From contig NZ_OY781884.1 of NCBI RefSeq assembly GCF_963677155.1, positions 852,001-916,000 of the forward strand: DNA of 64,000 bases, read 5' to 3'. A model generated the notes under the pieces. The model saw only the letters and a list, made by a program, of their open reading frames with translations, was not told where the DNA came from and did no database searches. Below, piece by piece: positions 7,895 to 16,848 of this stretch. The DNA comes from an uncultured Draconibacterium sp. (GTDB taxonomy: Bacteria; Bacteroidota; Bacteroidia; Bacteroidales; Prolixibacteraceae). The position numbers and the translations under genes are program-made. Numbering within the stretch: the first letter of the stretch is position 1; every line of letters begins with the position of its first letter.

Positions 7895-9823
7895 TTATTT
7901 TTTAAATTCTGTTAATCCTTCGTTTAGCCACTCGATAAAATCTTCCGGGTCCGGATCATAACTGTATCCCTCTCCTATCTGATTTTCGTTTTCGTCTAAT
8001 ACAACGTAATACGGCTGTGTATTTCTGTTAAATCTCGATATCTGGAAATCCGTCCACTTATTCCCTACAGATCTCACTTTTCTTCCGGTTGTTTCCGAAA
8101 TATACTGTTCGGCCTCCGGCAATTTTGTTTTTAAATCAACATACAGCGAAACCACCACATAATCCTCAAGGAACATGTTTTTCACTTCCTGTTTTACCCA
8201 AACGTTGTCCTCCATTTTGCGGCAGTTGGTACAACCTTTACCGGTAAAATCGATCAACAATGGTTTACCTGTTTCGCGAGCATATGCCAACGCTTTATCA
8301 TAATCGTCGAATAAGGGAATTCCGTGCGGGCCAATATGCATATCGTGAGTTACTACAGCCGAAGAGTTTCCGCTGTTACCAGCGCCGCCAACCTGAGTTC
8401 TTCCCACACCCAGAGGCGATTCAGCATAGTCAACCGGCGGCGGGAAACCACTAATCATTTTTACCGGTGCTCCCCACAATCCAGGAATCATATAAATTAC
8501 AAAAGCAAATACCATGGTTCCTAAAACAAAACGCGATACCGGCAAATGTGCTGTTGGCGAATCGTGCGGTAGTTTTATTTTTCCCCACAGGTACAACGCC
8601 AGTCCTAAGAAAATGGCAATCCAAATGGCAATGTAAACTTCACGCTCCAAAATATGCAGATCAAGAACCATATCGGCAATCGATAAGAATTTAAAGGCAA
8701 AAGCGAACTCAAGGAAACCTAAAACGACTTTCACTGAGTTTAACCAACCACCTGATTTTGGCAATGAGTTTAACCAGCCAGGGAAAGCTGCAAACAAGGC
8801 AAAAGGAATAGCCAGTGCCAGCGAGAATCCTAGCATACCAATTACCGGTGCCAAACCACCGCTACGTGCAGCCTCTACAATTAAAGCACCTACAATCGGT
8901 CCGGTACACGAGAATGAAACCAGTGCCAAAGCAAAGGCCATAAAGAATATTCCCAGCAAACCACCTTTATCAGCTTTTTTATCAACTGCATTTACCCAAC
9001 TGCTGGGCAATACAATTTCGAAAGCTCCCATAAACGAGAAGGCAAAAACAAAAAGCAATAAGGCAAAAAACAGGTTAAACCACGGGTTGGTAGAAAGACT
9101 ATTTAAACTCTCCGCACCAAACAAGGCGGTTACCACGGTACCGAGAATTACATAAATAATCATAATTGATATCCCGTACCAAATCCCGTTTCGGATTCCT
9201 TTGGCTTTGGTTTTACTTTGTTTGGTAAAAAAGCTTACCGTCATTGGTATCATCGGGAAAACGCAGGGCGTTAGCAAGGCTGCCAAGCCGCCTAAAAATG
9301 CCAGTAAGAAAATACTCCAGTAATTTCGGTTACTGCTATCATTCGTTGTTGCGGTAGCTGCAGATTGTTGCTCTCCCCCGGTTAATTCGAATGAAAACTC
9401 AGCTTCCATCGGTGGAGTGCAGGTTTCGTCGTTACAACTCATAAACTCAACATACCCGCCAACTGTTCCGGTTCCTGATACTTTTACTTTTTGCGTAAAG
9501 CTTACCTTTTCTTCAAACCAACGCAAATCCATTTGAAATGATTGATCGAACTCTTCAGTAACGACCTCACTCGGAGTAGGTTCTCCTACTAACTCCGCAT
9601 TTTCAACATTTTCAAAATAAAAGCTGGTTTTAATCGGACCACCCTCCGGCAAATCGGTTGAATACATGTGCCAACCTTCTTCTATGGTAGCTGTGAAAAC
9701 CAACTCAAACTCATTGTCTGAGATTTTGTTTTGAGAAAAACTCCATTTTACCGGCTCAACAATTTGAGAAAAGCCCAGTAAAGCAGTTGTAAGTAAAAAA
9801 ACCGTAAGCAGTATGCGTTTCAT
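7895..9823 (-). CDS. dsbD: Thiol:disulfide interchange protein DsbD
   Basis: A 642-residue three-part reductant conductor that moves electrons from cytoplasmic thioredoxin to the periplasm. The signal peptide (1-19) is followed by an immunoglobulin-like N domain (about 20-150) with the cysteine pair in SCNDETCTPP. The CcdA-like membrane domain (about 165-460, eight hydrophobic segments) has one redox cysteine in LLTPCVFPMIP and the second in SFSCTGPIVG. The C-terminal thioredoxin domain has CTNC at about 531-534. All six cysteines expected in the relay are present. It is likely to serve cytochrome c maturation or periplasmic disulfide repair. It forms an operon with the N-domain paralogue downstream. 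Confidence 0.93.
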   Translation of the reverse strand: MKRILLTVFLLTTALLGFSQIVEPVKWSFSQNKISDNEFELVFTATIEEGWHMYSTDLPEGGPIKTSFYFENVENAELVGEPTPSEVVTEEFDQSFQMDLRWFEEKVSFTQKVKVSGTGTVGGYVEFMSCNDETCTPPMEAEFSFELTGGEQQSAATATTNDSSNRNYWSIFLLAFLGGLAALLTPCVFPMIPMTVSFFTKQSKTKAKGIRNGIWYGISIMIIYVILGTVVTALFGAESLNSLSTNPWFNLFFALLLFVFAFSFMGAFEIVLPSSWVNAVDKKADKGGLLGIFFMAFALALVSFSCTGPIVGALIVEAARSGGLAPVIGMLGFSLALAIPFALFAAFPGWLNSLPKSGGWLNSVKVVLGFLEFAFAFKFLSIADMVLDLHILEREVYIAIWIAIFLGLALYLWGKIKLPHDSPTAHLPVSRFVLGTMVFAFVIYMIPGLWGAPVKMISGFPPPVDYAESPLGVGRTQVGGAGNSGNSSAVVTHDMHIGPHGIPLFDDYDKALAYARETGKPLLIDFTGKGCTNCRKMEDNVWVKQEVKNMFLEDYVVVSLYVDLKTKLPEAEQYISETTGRKVRSVGNKWTDFQISRFNRNTQPYYVVLDENENQIGEGYSYDPDPEDFIEWLNEGLTEFKK

Positions 9824-10003
9824 TCTTTTGTTGTTTTATAATAAACTTTGATTTACTTTCTAAATTGTATTATACGCTCGAATCGCTTATCGCGACTAAA
9901 CCGTTTTTAAGAATAGCACAAATTTATGATTGAAAACGACAATAGAACCTAATCTGTTTAACAAAAGAAGTATAGACTGGGTTTGAAATAGGGTCTAGAC
10001 CCC

Positions 10004-11089
10004 CTAATTCGGATCTGTTACAGCGTTATAAAAGTCGACAGCCTCTTTACGCGTTGACACGCCCAATTGCCTGTATATATTATTAATATGCGTTTTTACG
10101 GTGCTTAATTCCACAAAAAGTTCCTGTGCAATTTCTTTGTTTGTCTTTCCGACGGCTAAAAGGCTCAGAATCTCCTGCTGTTTTAAGGTCAAGCCTTCAT
10201 AAAGCGGTTTCAAATTGTTTGCCGGATCACTTTCAAGACTTCGCATTTTCTTTAATTGCTGAAACAAACCAATCAAAATGACAAGTAAAACCAGAATAAT
10301 TACCGCTTCAACAATCATTAACCAGTCTTTCCATTTTGGTTGCACTCCGGGCATTTCGCAAACGAATTCACGAAAACCTACTAATTCATCTAACAATGCA
10401 GAATAGGCTTCGGTATATGGTGTTACAGGAAGTTCATCCTCAAGGCGTTTTTGAAAATTGAAGTAAAAGTCGCTGTTTCGCAAAAAATCAGTCTCCTTAT
10501 CTTCGATGTGGTACAAAGCGTAAAGGCCAACGTACGGATTAGAAGCATCAGTAACTACCGAATGAATAAAGGTTTCCAGCTCCTGCGACAGAAAAGTACT
10601 TTGAGCTTTTGGTAACACGCCACTCAGTTCGCGGCTTTTCTCCTCGAATTTTTTATCAAAATCAAATATTGCTTTTGTATCGGCGCTCCCATTTAATTCA
10701 GTCACCTCCAGAGAATTACTACGAGTTGTTGCACTCAACACAATTTCTGACTGCCGGTTTAGCAGCAAATGAAAATAGTTTTTGTTTTGGGTAGCACTAA
10801 ACTCTACCGAGGCATTATTACCCTGCACCAGATACAAGCGATAAAAACGTTCGTCATCGGGTACAGACTGAGTGTTGATCTCGAAGCTACCATCAGGATT
10901 TATAAATGTTTCGGCAATAATAAAATCGGGCGAGGCCACAAAGATATCGTTGGGTGAATTTAGCAAAGCCAGAAAAACCTTTGGCTGCCACTGTTCCGAT
11001 AAATCAATCGTTCCTTTTATTTCCAGCGCACTGGAGGAACTTGCAATAAAAAAAGAAAGAATGATATAGACCAGTTTTTTCAATGCCAT
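10004..11089 (-). CDS. Membrane-tethered LuxR-family regulator with periplasmic sensor region
   Basis: A 361-residue protein. It has a signal peptide or first membrane segment (1-21), a beta-rich extracytoplasmic region of about 230 residues whose start resembles the DUF4369-type domains found ahead of thioredoxin-like proteins, one membrane helix (about 258-280), and a C-terminal LuxR helix-turn-helix (GLTLKQQEILSLLAVGKTNK, then STVKTHINNIY). It therefore looks like a one-component transmembrane regulator: a periplasmic signal would alter DNA binding at the membrane. It is followed on the same strand by dsbD after 180 bases, which suggests but does not prove a link with envelope redox state. 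Confidence 0.8.
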   Translation of the reverse strand: MALKKLVYIILSFFIASSSSALEIKGTIDLSEQWQPKVFLALLNSPNDIFVASPDFIIAETFINPDGSFEINTQSVPDDERFYRLYLVQGNNASVEFSATQNKNYFHLLLNRQSEIVLSATTRSNSLEVTELNGSADTKAIFDFDKKFEEKSRELSGVLPKAQSTFLSQELETFIHSVVTDASNPYVGLYALYHIEDKETDFLRNSDFYFNFQKRLEDELPVTPYTEAYSALLDELVGFREFVCEMPGVQPKWKDWLMIVEAVIILVLLVILIGLFQQLKKMRSLESDPANNLKPLYEGLTLKQQEILSLLAVGKTNKEIAQELFVELSTVKTHINNIYRQLGVSTRKEAVDFYNAVTDPN

Positions 11090-11114
11090 TAGAATATTTT
11101 TGCTTACTGCGAAA

Positions 11115-11146
11115 ATAAAAAAAGCCGCTCAATAATGAACGGCTTT
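11115..11146 (-). terminator. Terminator of rng
   Basis: AAAGCCG (11121-11127) pairs with CGGCTTT (11140-11146). On the minus strand the stem runs into TTTTTTTATTTT just after the RNase G stop at 11150. Confidence 0.85.
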
Positions 11147-11149
11147 CTT

Positions 11150-12700
11150 TTATAAAATAATTTCTTCTTCATTCTCATCAAAAAAATGATATTCCAGATA
11201 GGAATATGAATTTACAGCTTCAACACTTACCCATTTCAGGTACTTGAAAAACCACTTATTTTGCGGGCTTTTCCAACCTTTTGTAAGATAAGCAGCTGTA
11301 TAAGGATGAACTTTCAGATTTAGTTTCTTCTTGTTCAATTCCTTTAGCGCATAGTTTACTTTACCTTCGATATCGTCGGCAAATAATACAGTAGGCACAA
11401 CTTTCCCACTTCCTTTACAAGTTGGACAGCTCTCTGCTGTCTCAACCTTTTCTTCCGGACGAACTCTTTGCCTTGTAATTTGCATCAGGCAAAACTTACT
11501 TAGTGGAAGAATGTTGTGCTTGGTCCGGTCGTCGGCCATAATCTCCTTCATGTGATCATTCACTTTCTGGCGATTAGCCGCGACATGCATGTCGATGAAA
11601 TCAATTACAATGATTCCTCCCATGTCTCGCAACCGTAATTGTCTTGCTATCTCGTCGCAGGCAGCCAGGTTTACTTCCAGAGCATTTTTCTCCTGGTCGT
11701 TTCCGGCCCTTGCGCGATTCCCGCTGTTTACATCAATTACATGAAACGCTTCGGTATGTTCTACGATTAAATAGGCACCATCTTTAAATGATACGGTTTT
11801 TCCGAACGAGGCTTTAATTTGTTTATCAATGCCGTAATGTTCGAAAATTGGCTGACGTCCTTTGTAGTGTTTTACTATCTTTTTCTTGTCGGCCTGAATG
11901 CTACCTATGTAATCGGCAATTTCTGACGCTACCGATTGGTCGTTTACAATAATGCTGTTGAAGTCGGGATGATAAATATCGCGCAGCAGAGCTGTTGTTC
12001 GGTCAATCTCGCCAATTATCAGCGATGGTGCCTGTGCCCTGCGAAGCTTTTGAAAGGTGGTTTCCCACTTTTCTACCAAACGTCGAAGCTCTTTGTCGAG
12101 TTCTGCTACTTTTTTTCCTTCTGCTACAGTGCGGATTATTACTCCGTATTTACGTGGTTTAATACTCTGAATCAGTTTTTTCAACCTGTTTTTCTCCTCG
12201 GTTGACCTGATTTTTTGCGACACTGATATTTTGTCGCTAAATGGCATTAAAACTAAATTCCTCCCCGCAATGGAGATTTCGGATGTTAACCGCGGGCCTT
12301 TTGTATTAATTGGTTCTTTTGCTACCTGAACCAAAATTTTCTGACCAACTTTTAGCAGCTCGTTTACTTTACCTTCTTTATTAATGTCGGGTTCGGAGTG
12401 AATCCGTGAGATAGAAGAAATTTTGTTTTTTCGTGATGAGGCAATTCGCAGGAATTTATTTAGCGTGGCGAATTGTGGCCCCATGTCGAGGTAATGTAAA
12501 AAAGCATCTTTACTGTAGCCTACATCGATAAAAGCAGCATTCAAACTGGGCATAATTTTTTTCACTTTGCCGAGGTATATATCTCCGACAGCGAATTTTG
12601 CCCCGCTTCTCTCTCTTGATAATTCTGCAAGCTTCTTCTTTTCCTGTAAGGCAATAACAATTTCGGATGGAGTTACATCAATTATTAAATCGCTACTCAC
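11150..12700 (-). CDS. rng: Ribonuclease E/G family endoribonuclease
   Basis: A 516-residue RNase G-like enzyme. It has an N-terminal S1 RNA-binding domain (about residues 36-110), the RNase H-like and sensor regions, then the DNase I-like catalytic part with FHVIDVNSGN and the second metal-binding aspartate in VIDFIDM. The Zn-link motif CPTCKGSG near residue 425 holds the dimer together. The length fits RNase G; there is no long unstructured degradosome tail as in E. coli RNase E. It cuts single-stranded RNA in rRNA maturation and mRNA decay. It is separated from the HU/ribosomal-peptide pair by its own hairpin. Confidence 0.92.
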   Translation of the reverse strand: MSSDLIIDVTPSEIVIALQEKKKLAELSRERSGAKFAVGDIYLGKVKKIMPSLNAAFIDVGYSKDAFLHYLDMGPQFATLNKFLRIASSRKNKISSISRIHSEPDINKEGKVNELLKVGQKILVQVAKEPINTKGPRLTSEISIAGRNLVLMPFSDKISVSQKIRSTEEKNRLKKLIQSIKPRKYGVIIRTVAEGKKVAELDKELRRLVEKWETTFQKLRRAQAPSLIIGEIDRTTALLRDIYHPDFNSIIVNDQSVASEIADYIGSIQADKKKIVKHYKGRQPIFEHYGIDKQIKASFGKTVSFKDGAYLIVEHTEAFHVIDVNSGNRARAGNDQEKNALEVNLAACDEIARQLRLRDMGGIIVIDFIDMHVAANRQKVNDHMKEIMADDRTKHNILPLSKFCLMQITRQRVRPEEKVETAESCPTCKGSGKVVPTVLFADDIEGKVNYALKELNKKKLNLKVHPYTAAYLTKGWKSPQNKWFFKYLKWVSVEAVNSYSYLEYHFFDENEEEIIL

Positions 12701-12751
12701 AACCTTTAATCATCTACTTCTTTTGGTTAATACTAATCGTTATAACAGACT

Positions 12752-12781
12752 AAACCTAAAGCATAGTAATGCTTTAGGTTT
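12752..12781 (-). terminator. Hairpin after the HU / small basic peptide pair
   Basis: A 13-bp perfect stem AAACCTAAAGCAT / ATGCTTTAGGTTT (12752-12764 and 12769-12781) with a 4-base loop lies 36 bases beyond the small gene's stop. The T tract that follows on the minus strand is short, so termination may be partial and let some transcripts reach rng. Confidence 0.7.
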
Positions 12782-12816
12782 AATCATTAACTATAAGAAA
12801 TTAATTTACTAAAATC

Positions 12817-12909
12817 TTATTTTTTCTTTTTGTGCCTGTTTTTACGCAATCTTTTTTTGCGCTTATGAGTGGCCATCTTGTGTCTCTTTCTTTTTTTACC
12901 GCTTGGCAT
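12817..12909 (-). CDS. 30-residue Lys/Arg-rich ribosome-associated peptide (bS22/COX24-like)
   Basis: The minus strand encodes MPSGKKRKRHKMATHKRKK followed by RLRKNRHKKKK and TAA, 30 residues with about two thirds Lys/Arg/His. It starts 7 bases after the HU stop. The KRxKRHKMxxHKxKKRLRKxR pattern is that of the AURKAIP1/COX24-type short proteins, to which the mycobacterial small-subunit protein bS22 belongs. I infer a structural component of the ribosome near rRNA. Basic composition alone would allow other RNA-binding roles. It is easily missed because of its size. Confidence 0.8.
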   Translation of the reverse strand: MPSGKKRKRHKMATHKRKKRLRKNRHKKKK

Positions 12910-12916
12910 AACTCTA

Positions 12917-13201
12917 TTATTTTACTTGATTTTTAACTTCTGATACAAATGTTTTCGCTGGTTTAAACGAAGGAATATTGTGTGCAGGAATGATAATGGT
13001 TGTATTTTTAGAAATATTACGGGCAGTTTTCTCTGCTCTTTTCTTAACAACAAAACTACCAAAACCTCTTAAATAAACATTTTTGCCATCAACCAGTGAA
13101 TCTTTTACTGTTTCCATAAAAGCTTCCACAGTTTTCTGAACAGTTACCTTTTCAATTCCTGTTTCTTTCGAAATTTCATTTACAATATCTGCCTTAGTCA
13201 T
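12917..13201 (-). CDS. HU/IHF-family nucleoid DNA-binding protein
   Basis: A 94-residue histone-like protein. The N-terminal helices (KADIVNEISKETG) form the dimer body, the GFGSFVVKKR segment is the family signature, and the beta-arm region (ARNISKNTTIIIPAHNIPSFKP) carries the proline that kinks DNA. It binds and bends DNA without strong sequence specificity. It is transcribed with the small basic peptide and divergently from mutY; a TATTTTTG box at 13252-13259 (minus strand) is a candidate -7 element. Confidence 0.93.
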   Translation of the reverse strand: MTKADIVNEISKETGIEKVTVQKTVEAFMETVKDSLVDGKNVYLRGFGSFVVKKRAEKTARNISKNTTIIIPAHNIPSFKPAKTFVSEVKNQVK

Positions 13202-13251
13202 CTCTTAAAATATTTAATTTTCAATATATTAATCGTTTTTAATCGAGGATG

Positions 13252-13304
13252 CAAAAATAAAAAATATTATAAAACCGGAAAGCATTTCAAATAAATTATT
13301 TTTG
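13252..13304. promoter_or_regulatory. Divergent promoter region between HU and mutY
   Basis: TATTTTTG, which matches the Bacteroidota -7 consensus TAnnTTTG, occurs on the minus strand at 13252-13259 (towards HU) and on the plus strand at 13297-13304 (towards mutY). Convincing -33 TTTG boxes at the usual 19-21 base spacing are not seen, so the call is tentative. Confidence 0.4.
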
Positions 13305-13338
13305 TTTTTCTGTAAGATTTTTAACTAGTTAGCGTAGA

Positions 13339-14391
13339 ATGGACAATTTTCTGACGAACATTTACAAATGGTATAACATAAATAAGCGCGATTTACCATG
13401 GCGCAAAGACCGTAATCCGTATAAAATATGGCTCTCGGAAATCATACTTCAGCAAACGAGGGTTGAGCAAGGCAAAAACTACTTTTACCGCTTTGTGGAG
13501 AACTATCCTACGGTAAATGATCTGGCCTCAGCCCACGAAGACGAGGTGCTAAAACACTGGCAGGGATTAGGTTACTATTCGCGAGCCCGCAACCTGCATG
13601 CTTCGGCAAAAATTATTGCATCGCAATACAACGGAACTTTTCCCAACGACTATAAAAGCATTTTGGCACTAAAAGGAGTTGGTCCTTATACTGCTGCCGC
13701 CATTGCATCCATTGCATTCAACCTGCCCTACCCTGCGGTTGATGGTAATATATATAGGGTACTTTCGAGATATTATGGAATTGAGACTCCGATTGACTCG
13801 TCGGCCGGCAAAAAAGAGTTCAATGAACTGGCTAAAGAGTTAATTCGTGGGCAAGATCCGGGTATGCACAACCAGGCATTAATGGAATTTGGTGCTTTGC
13901 AATGTACTCCCAAATCGCCAAAATGCGAAAATTGTCCGCTTGTTGATTCCTGTTTTGCGTTTAAAAAAGGGCTTGTTAGTCAACTTCCGGTAAAAGAAAA
14001 AAAGACCAAACAGCGCCACCGCTACTTTTACTATTATTTATATGATATGGGCGATTCAATTTTGCTGGATAAAAGATCGGGCAACGATATCTGGCAGAAC
14101 CTGTATCAATTACCGCTGATTGAGTGTGAAAAAGCACTTTCTGATTCGGAATTATTAAAAGCAGATCATCCGGTAAAAAAAGCGCAGGTTAATATTAAAT
14201 ATATAAGTGGGCAAAAAAAGCATATTTTAAGCCACCAGATTATTCACGCAAAATTGATATATCTTGAAGTTCAGAGCAATTTTAACAATCCATCGCCTCT
14301 AATTCGGGTAAATAAAAAAGATATTTCTAAATTTGCTGTATCCCGACTGGTTGAACAGTTTTTACATGAGGCCGGATTGGGACTACAATAA
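13339..14391 (+). CDS. mutY: A/G-specific adenine glycosylase MutY
   Basis: A 350-residue base-excision repair enzyme that removes adenine opposite 8-oxoguanine. The HhH-GPD fold is seen as LKGVGPYTAAAIASIAF followed by the catalytic aspartate in AVDGNIYRV. The acid residue is the glutamate in SEIILQQTRVEQ. The [4Fe-4S] loop has four cysteines spaced C-x6-C-x2-C-x5-C (residues about 193-209). The C-terminal NUDIX-like domain that reads the oxidised guanine runs from about residue 230. It heads the mutY-ssb-gldE-gldD block that is conserved in Bacteroidota. Confidence 0.95.
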   Translation: MDNFLTNIYKWYNINKRDLPWRKDRNPYKIWLSEIILQQTRVEQGKNYFYRFVENYPTVNDLASAHEDEVLKHWQGLGYYSRARNLHASAKIIASQYNGTFPNDYKSILALKGVGPYTAAAIASIAFNLPYPAVDGNIYRVLSRYYGIETPIDSSAGKKEFNELAKELIRGQDPGMHNQALMEFGALQCTPKSPKCENCPLVDSCFAFKKGLVSQLPVKEKKTKQRHRYFYYYLYDMGDSILLDKRSGNDIWQNLYQLPLIECEKALSDSELLKADHPVKKAQVNIKYISGQKKHILSHQIIHAKLIYLEVQSNFNNPSPLIRVNKKDISKFAVSRLVEQFLHEAGLGLQ

Positions 14392-14456
14392 AAAAACCGG
14401 TTTATAATTGCAGCGTAGTAACAACCTGAAAATGTTAACCATATAAATTTTAGATT

Positions 14457-14906
14457 ATGTCAGTAAATAAAGTAATCCTTATTGGAAACGTAGGAAAAGA
14501 TCCTGAAGTACGTCACCTTGATTCGGGTGTTGCAGTAGCTAATTTCCCTTTGGCAACGTCAGAGAGCTATAACTCGAAAAGTGGAGAGCGTGTTACCACA
14601 ACCGAATGGCACAATATTGTATTGTGGAGAGGATTAGCCGAAGTGGCTGAAAAATATGTTACCAAAGGCCGCCAATTGTATATAGAGGGACGAATAAGAA
14701 CCCGCTCGTACGACGACAAAGACGGTAACAAACGCTATGTTACTGAGATTTATGGCGACCAGATGACAATGCTTGGCAACCGCGCTGACAATCAAGGTTC
14801 ATCAGATCAAGGTGGTGCAATGCAAAATTCGGGTACTGCTTCTACTCCACAGGTTTCGCAACCCGACATTGAAGAACCGGAGGGAGACGAGGATCTTCCA
14901 TTCTAA
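14457..14906 (+). CDS. ssb: Single-stranded DNA-binding protein
   Basis: A 149-residue protein with an N-terminal OB fold (SVNKVILIGNVGKDPEVR, later YIEGRIRTRSYDDKDG), a Gly/Ser/Gln-rich linker, and the acidic tail ending DEDLPF that recruits replication and repair partners. It coats single-stranded DNA in replication, recombination and repair. It lies 65 bases after mutY and 15 bases before gldE in one transcription direction. Confidence 0.96.
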   Translation: MSVNKVILIGNVGKDPEVRHLDSGVAVANFPLATSESYNSKSGERVTTTEWHNIVLWRGLAEVAEKYVTKGRQLYIEGRIRTRSYDDKDGNKRYVTEIYGDQMTMLGNRADNQGSSDQGGAMQNSGTASTPQVSQPDIEEPEGDEDLPF

Positions 14907-14921
14907 CCAAAACCTTTAAAT

Positions 14922-16244
14922 TTGGAAACAGAACCGCTTTTAAGTATGGCCGCTATCGGCTCCTGGCAAATTCAACTGCACCCTATCAGTCCCGGAATAA
15001 TAGTTTCAATTATAATTGTACTGTTTTTACTTTTTACTTCGGCACTGATAAGTGGATCTGAGGTGGCTTACTTTTCGCTGTCGGCCAGCGACAAATACAA
15101 ACTGAGACACAAAGGAAAAAACAATAAGCGCGTATTAAGCAACCTCGAAAGCCCGGAAAAGCTTCTGGCTACCATACTGGTAACAAACAACTTTGTAAAC
15201 ATTGGCATTGTAATACTAACGGCCTCTATTTCAAACAATTTAGTATCGTTTGTTAATGCACCAACTTTGCAGTTTATTTTCCAGGTTGTACTTATTACTT
15301 TTTTCCTGTTGCTTTTTGGCGAAATTTTTCCAAAAGTTTATGCAACACACTTTGCTTTACGCTTTGCACGCTTTATGGCATTGCCGCTGGAAACGCTGGA
15401 AAAGTTATTCCGCCCGGTTAATGCGATATTGATTCACTCAACCGGATTTGTAAACCGCCGTCTGCAAAAGCATGTAAAAAATATCTCGATGGACGAGATT
15501 TCACAGGCGCTTGAATTGACATCTGATCAGGAACTTTCGGACGAAAAAGATATACTCGAAGGAATTGTAAAATTCGGAAACAAAAGTGTGGAAGAAATTA
15601 TGACTCCCCGCGTTGACGTAGTTTCCATAGATATAAAAGCAAACTTTGAACAGGTTCTGGAAGTCATAAACGATTCAGGTTACTCGCGAATTCCGGTTTA
15701 CATCGATTCTTTTGACGAAATTAGTGGTCTGTTATACATTAAAGATATTCTTCAGCACAGCCATAAAAACAAAACGTTTAAATGGCAGACTTTAATTCGG
15801 CCACCATTTTACGTGCCCGACACCAAAAAGATCAGTTCGCTGTTGGAAGAATTTCAGAAGACCAAAGTACACATTGCCATTGTGGTTGATGAGTACGGGG
15901 GAACTTCAGGTATCGTTTCGCTGGAAGATATACTGGAAGAAATTGTTGGCGATATTACCGATGAGTTTGATGATGAAGAAAGTTTTTTTACCCAGCTTTC
16001 GGAAAATGTTTATTTATTCGATGCCAAGGTTTTATTGGGAGATTTTTACCGGGTAGTAAATTGCGACGATACTATTTTTGATGAAGTAAAAGGTGACGCG
16101 GATACGCTTGCCGGCCTTATTCTTGAAATAAAAGGTGAAATACCTTCGTCAAAAGAAGAAGTAAAATGCAAAACGTTCACATTTACCATTGAAGAGGTTG
16201 ATAACCGCCGGATTAAACAAATAAAAGTAGTAGTCAATAAGTAA
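14922..16244 (+). CDS. gldE: Gliding motility-associated protein GldE, CNNM/CBS membrane protein
   Basis: A 440-residue protein of the hemolysin-C/CorC-like family. A DUF21/CNNM membrane domain (about residues 25-190; ALISGSEVAYFSL is typical) is followed by two CBS domains (about 205-335; EIMTPRVDVVSID and VDEYGGTSGIVSLEDI) and a C-terminal CorC_HlyC domain. Placement directly before gldD identifies it as GldE, which in Flavobacterium supports gliding together with GldD. Its biochemical job is unclear; relatives are linked to divalent-cation transport. The frame starts with TTG at 14922; ATG 14946 is the next option. Confidence 0.88.
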   Translation: METEPLLSMAAIGSWQIQLHPISPGIIVSIIIVLFLLFTSALISGSEVAYFSLSASDKYKLRHKGKNNKRVLSNLESPEKLLATILVTNNFVNIGIVILTASISNNLVSFVNAPTLQFIFQVVLITFFLLLFGEIFPKVYATHFALRFARFMALPLETLEKLFRPVNAILIHSTGFVNRRLQKHVKNISMDEISQALELTSDQELSDEKDILEGIVKFGNKSVEEIMTPRVDVVSIDIKANFEQVLEVINDSGYSRIPVYIDSFDEISGLLYIKDILQHSHKNKTFKWQTLIRPPFYVPDTKKISSLLEEFQKTKVHIAIVVDEYGGTSGIVSLEDILEEIVGDITDEFDDEESFFTQLSENVYLFDAKVLLGDFYRVVNCDDTIFDEVKGDADTLAGLILEIKGEIPSSKEEVKCKTFTFTIEEVDNRRIKQIKVVVNK

Positions 16245-16266
16245 ATGTGACTAAATTTTCGGGAAG

Positions 16267-16848
16267 ATGAGATTCGCATATTCATTATTTTTATTGCTAT
16301 TTTTAGTGGGGTGTAAAGAAGATTACACCCCAAAACCACGAGGCTACTATCGCATTGATTTCCCTGAAAAAAGTTACACTGATCTGAACCGTACATTTCC
16401 ATATGATTTTGAAATACCGGAATACGCAAAGATTGAAAAAGACACCAGAAACCGCGACGAACCTTATTGGATAAATGTTGCAGTGCCCAAAAATAAAGTG
16501 GAAATACACATTTCGTATTACGATCTGAACAGCCAAAAAGACAACTATAAACTTTTAGCTGAATTAATGGAAGAAGCACGCACACTGGCCTACAAACACT
16601 CGATAAAAGCCGACGCAATTGAAGAACGTTTATTTATGAATCCTACCCGAAAAGTATACGGAACCATTTATGCCATTGAAGGAAATGCCGCCTCGCCCAT
16701 GCAGTTTTTTTTAACCGACAGTACCCGGCATTTTTTACGCGGCGCGTTCTACATTCGCGAAGTTCCAGACATTGATTCCTTGAGGCCGGTAATCAACTTT
16801 ATCGAACCCGATGTAATTCATATGATTGAAACCACAAGCTGGAAATAA
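16267..16848 (+). CDS. gldD: Gliding motility lipoprotein GldD
   Basis: A 193-residue lipoprotein. A short hydrophobic signal ends in the lipobox LLFLVGC with the acylated cysteine at residue 16, followed by the YTPKPRGYYRIDFPEK segment characteristic of GldD. It is anchored to the envelope and is required for gliding and the linked type IX secretion functions in Flavobacterium. Its stop overlaps the next start by one base (TAATG), so it is translationally coupled to the PPTase gene. The presence of gldD/gldE does not by itself prove that this organism glides, because non-gliding relatives keep them. Confidence 0.9.
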   Translation: MRFAYSLFLLLFLVGCKEDYTPKPRGYYRIDFPEKSYTDLNRTFPYDFEIPEYAKIEKDTRNRDEPYWINVAVPKNKVEIHISYYDLNSQKDNYKLLAELMEEARTLAYKHSIKADAIEERLFMNPTRKVYGTIYAIEGNAASPMQFFLTDSTRHFLRGAFYIREVPDIDSLRPVINFIEPDVIHMIETTSWK

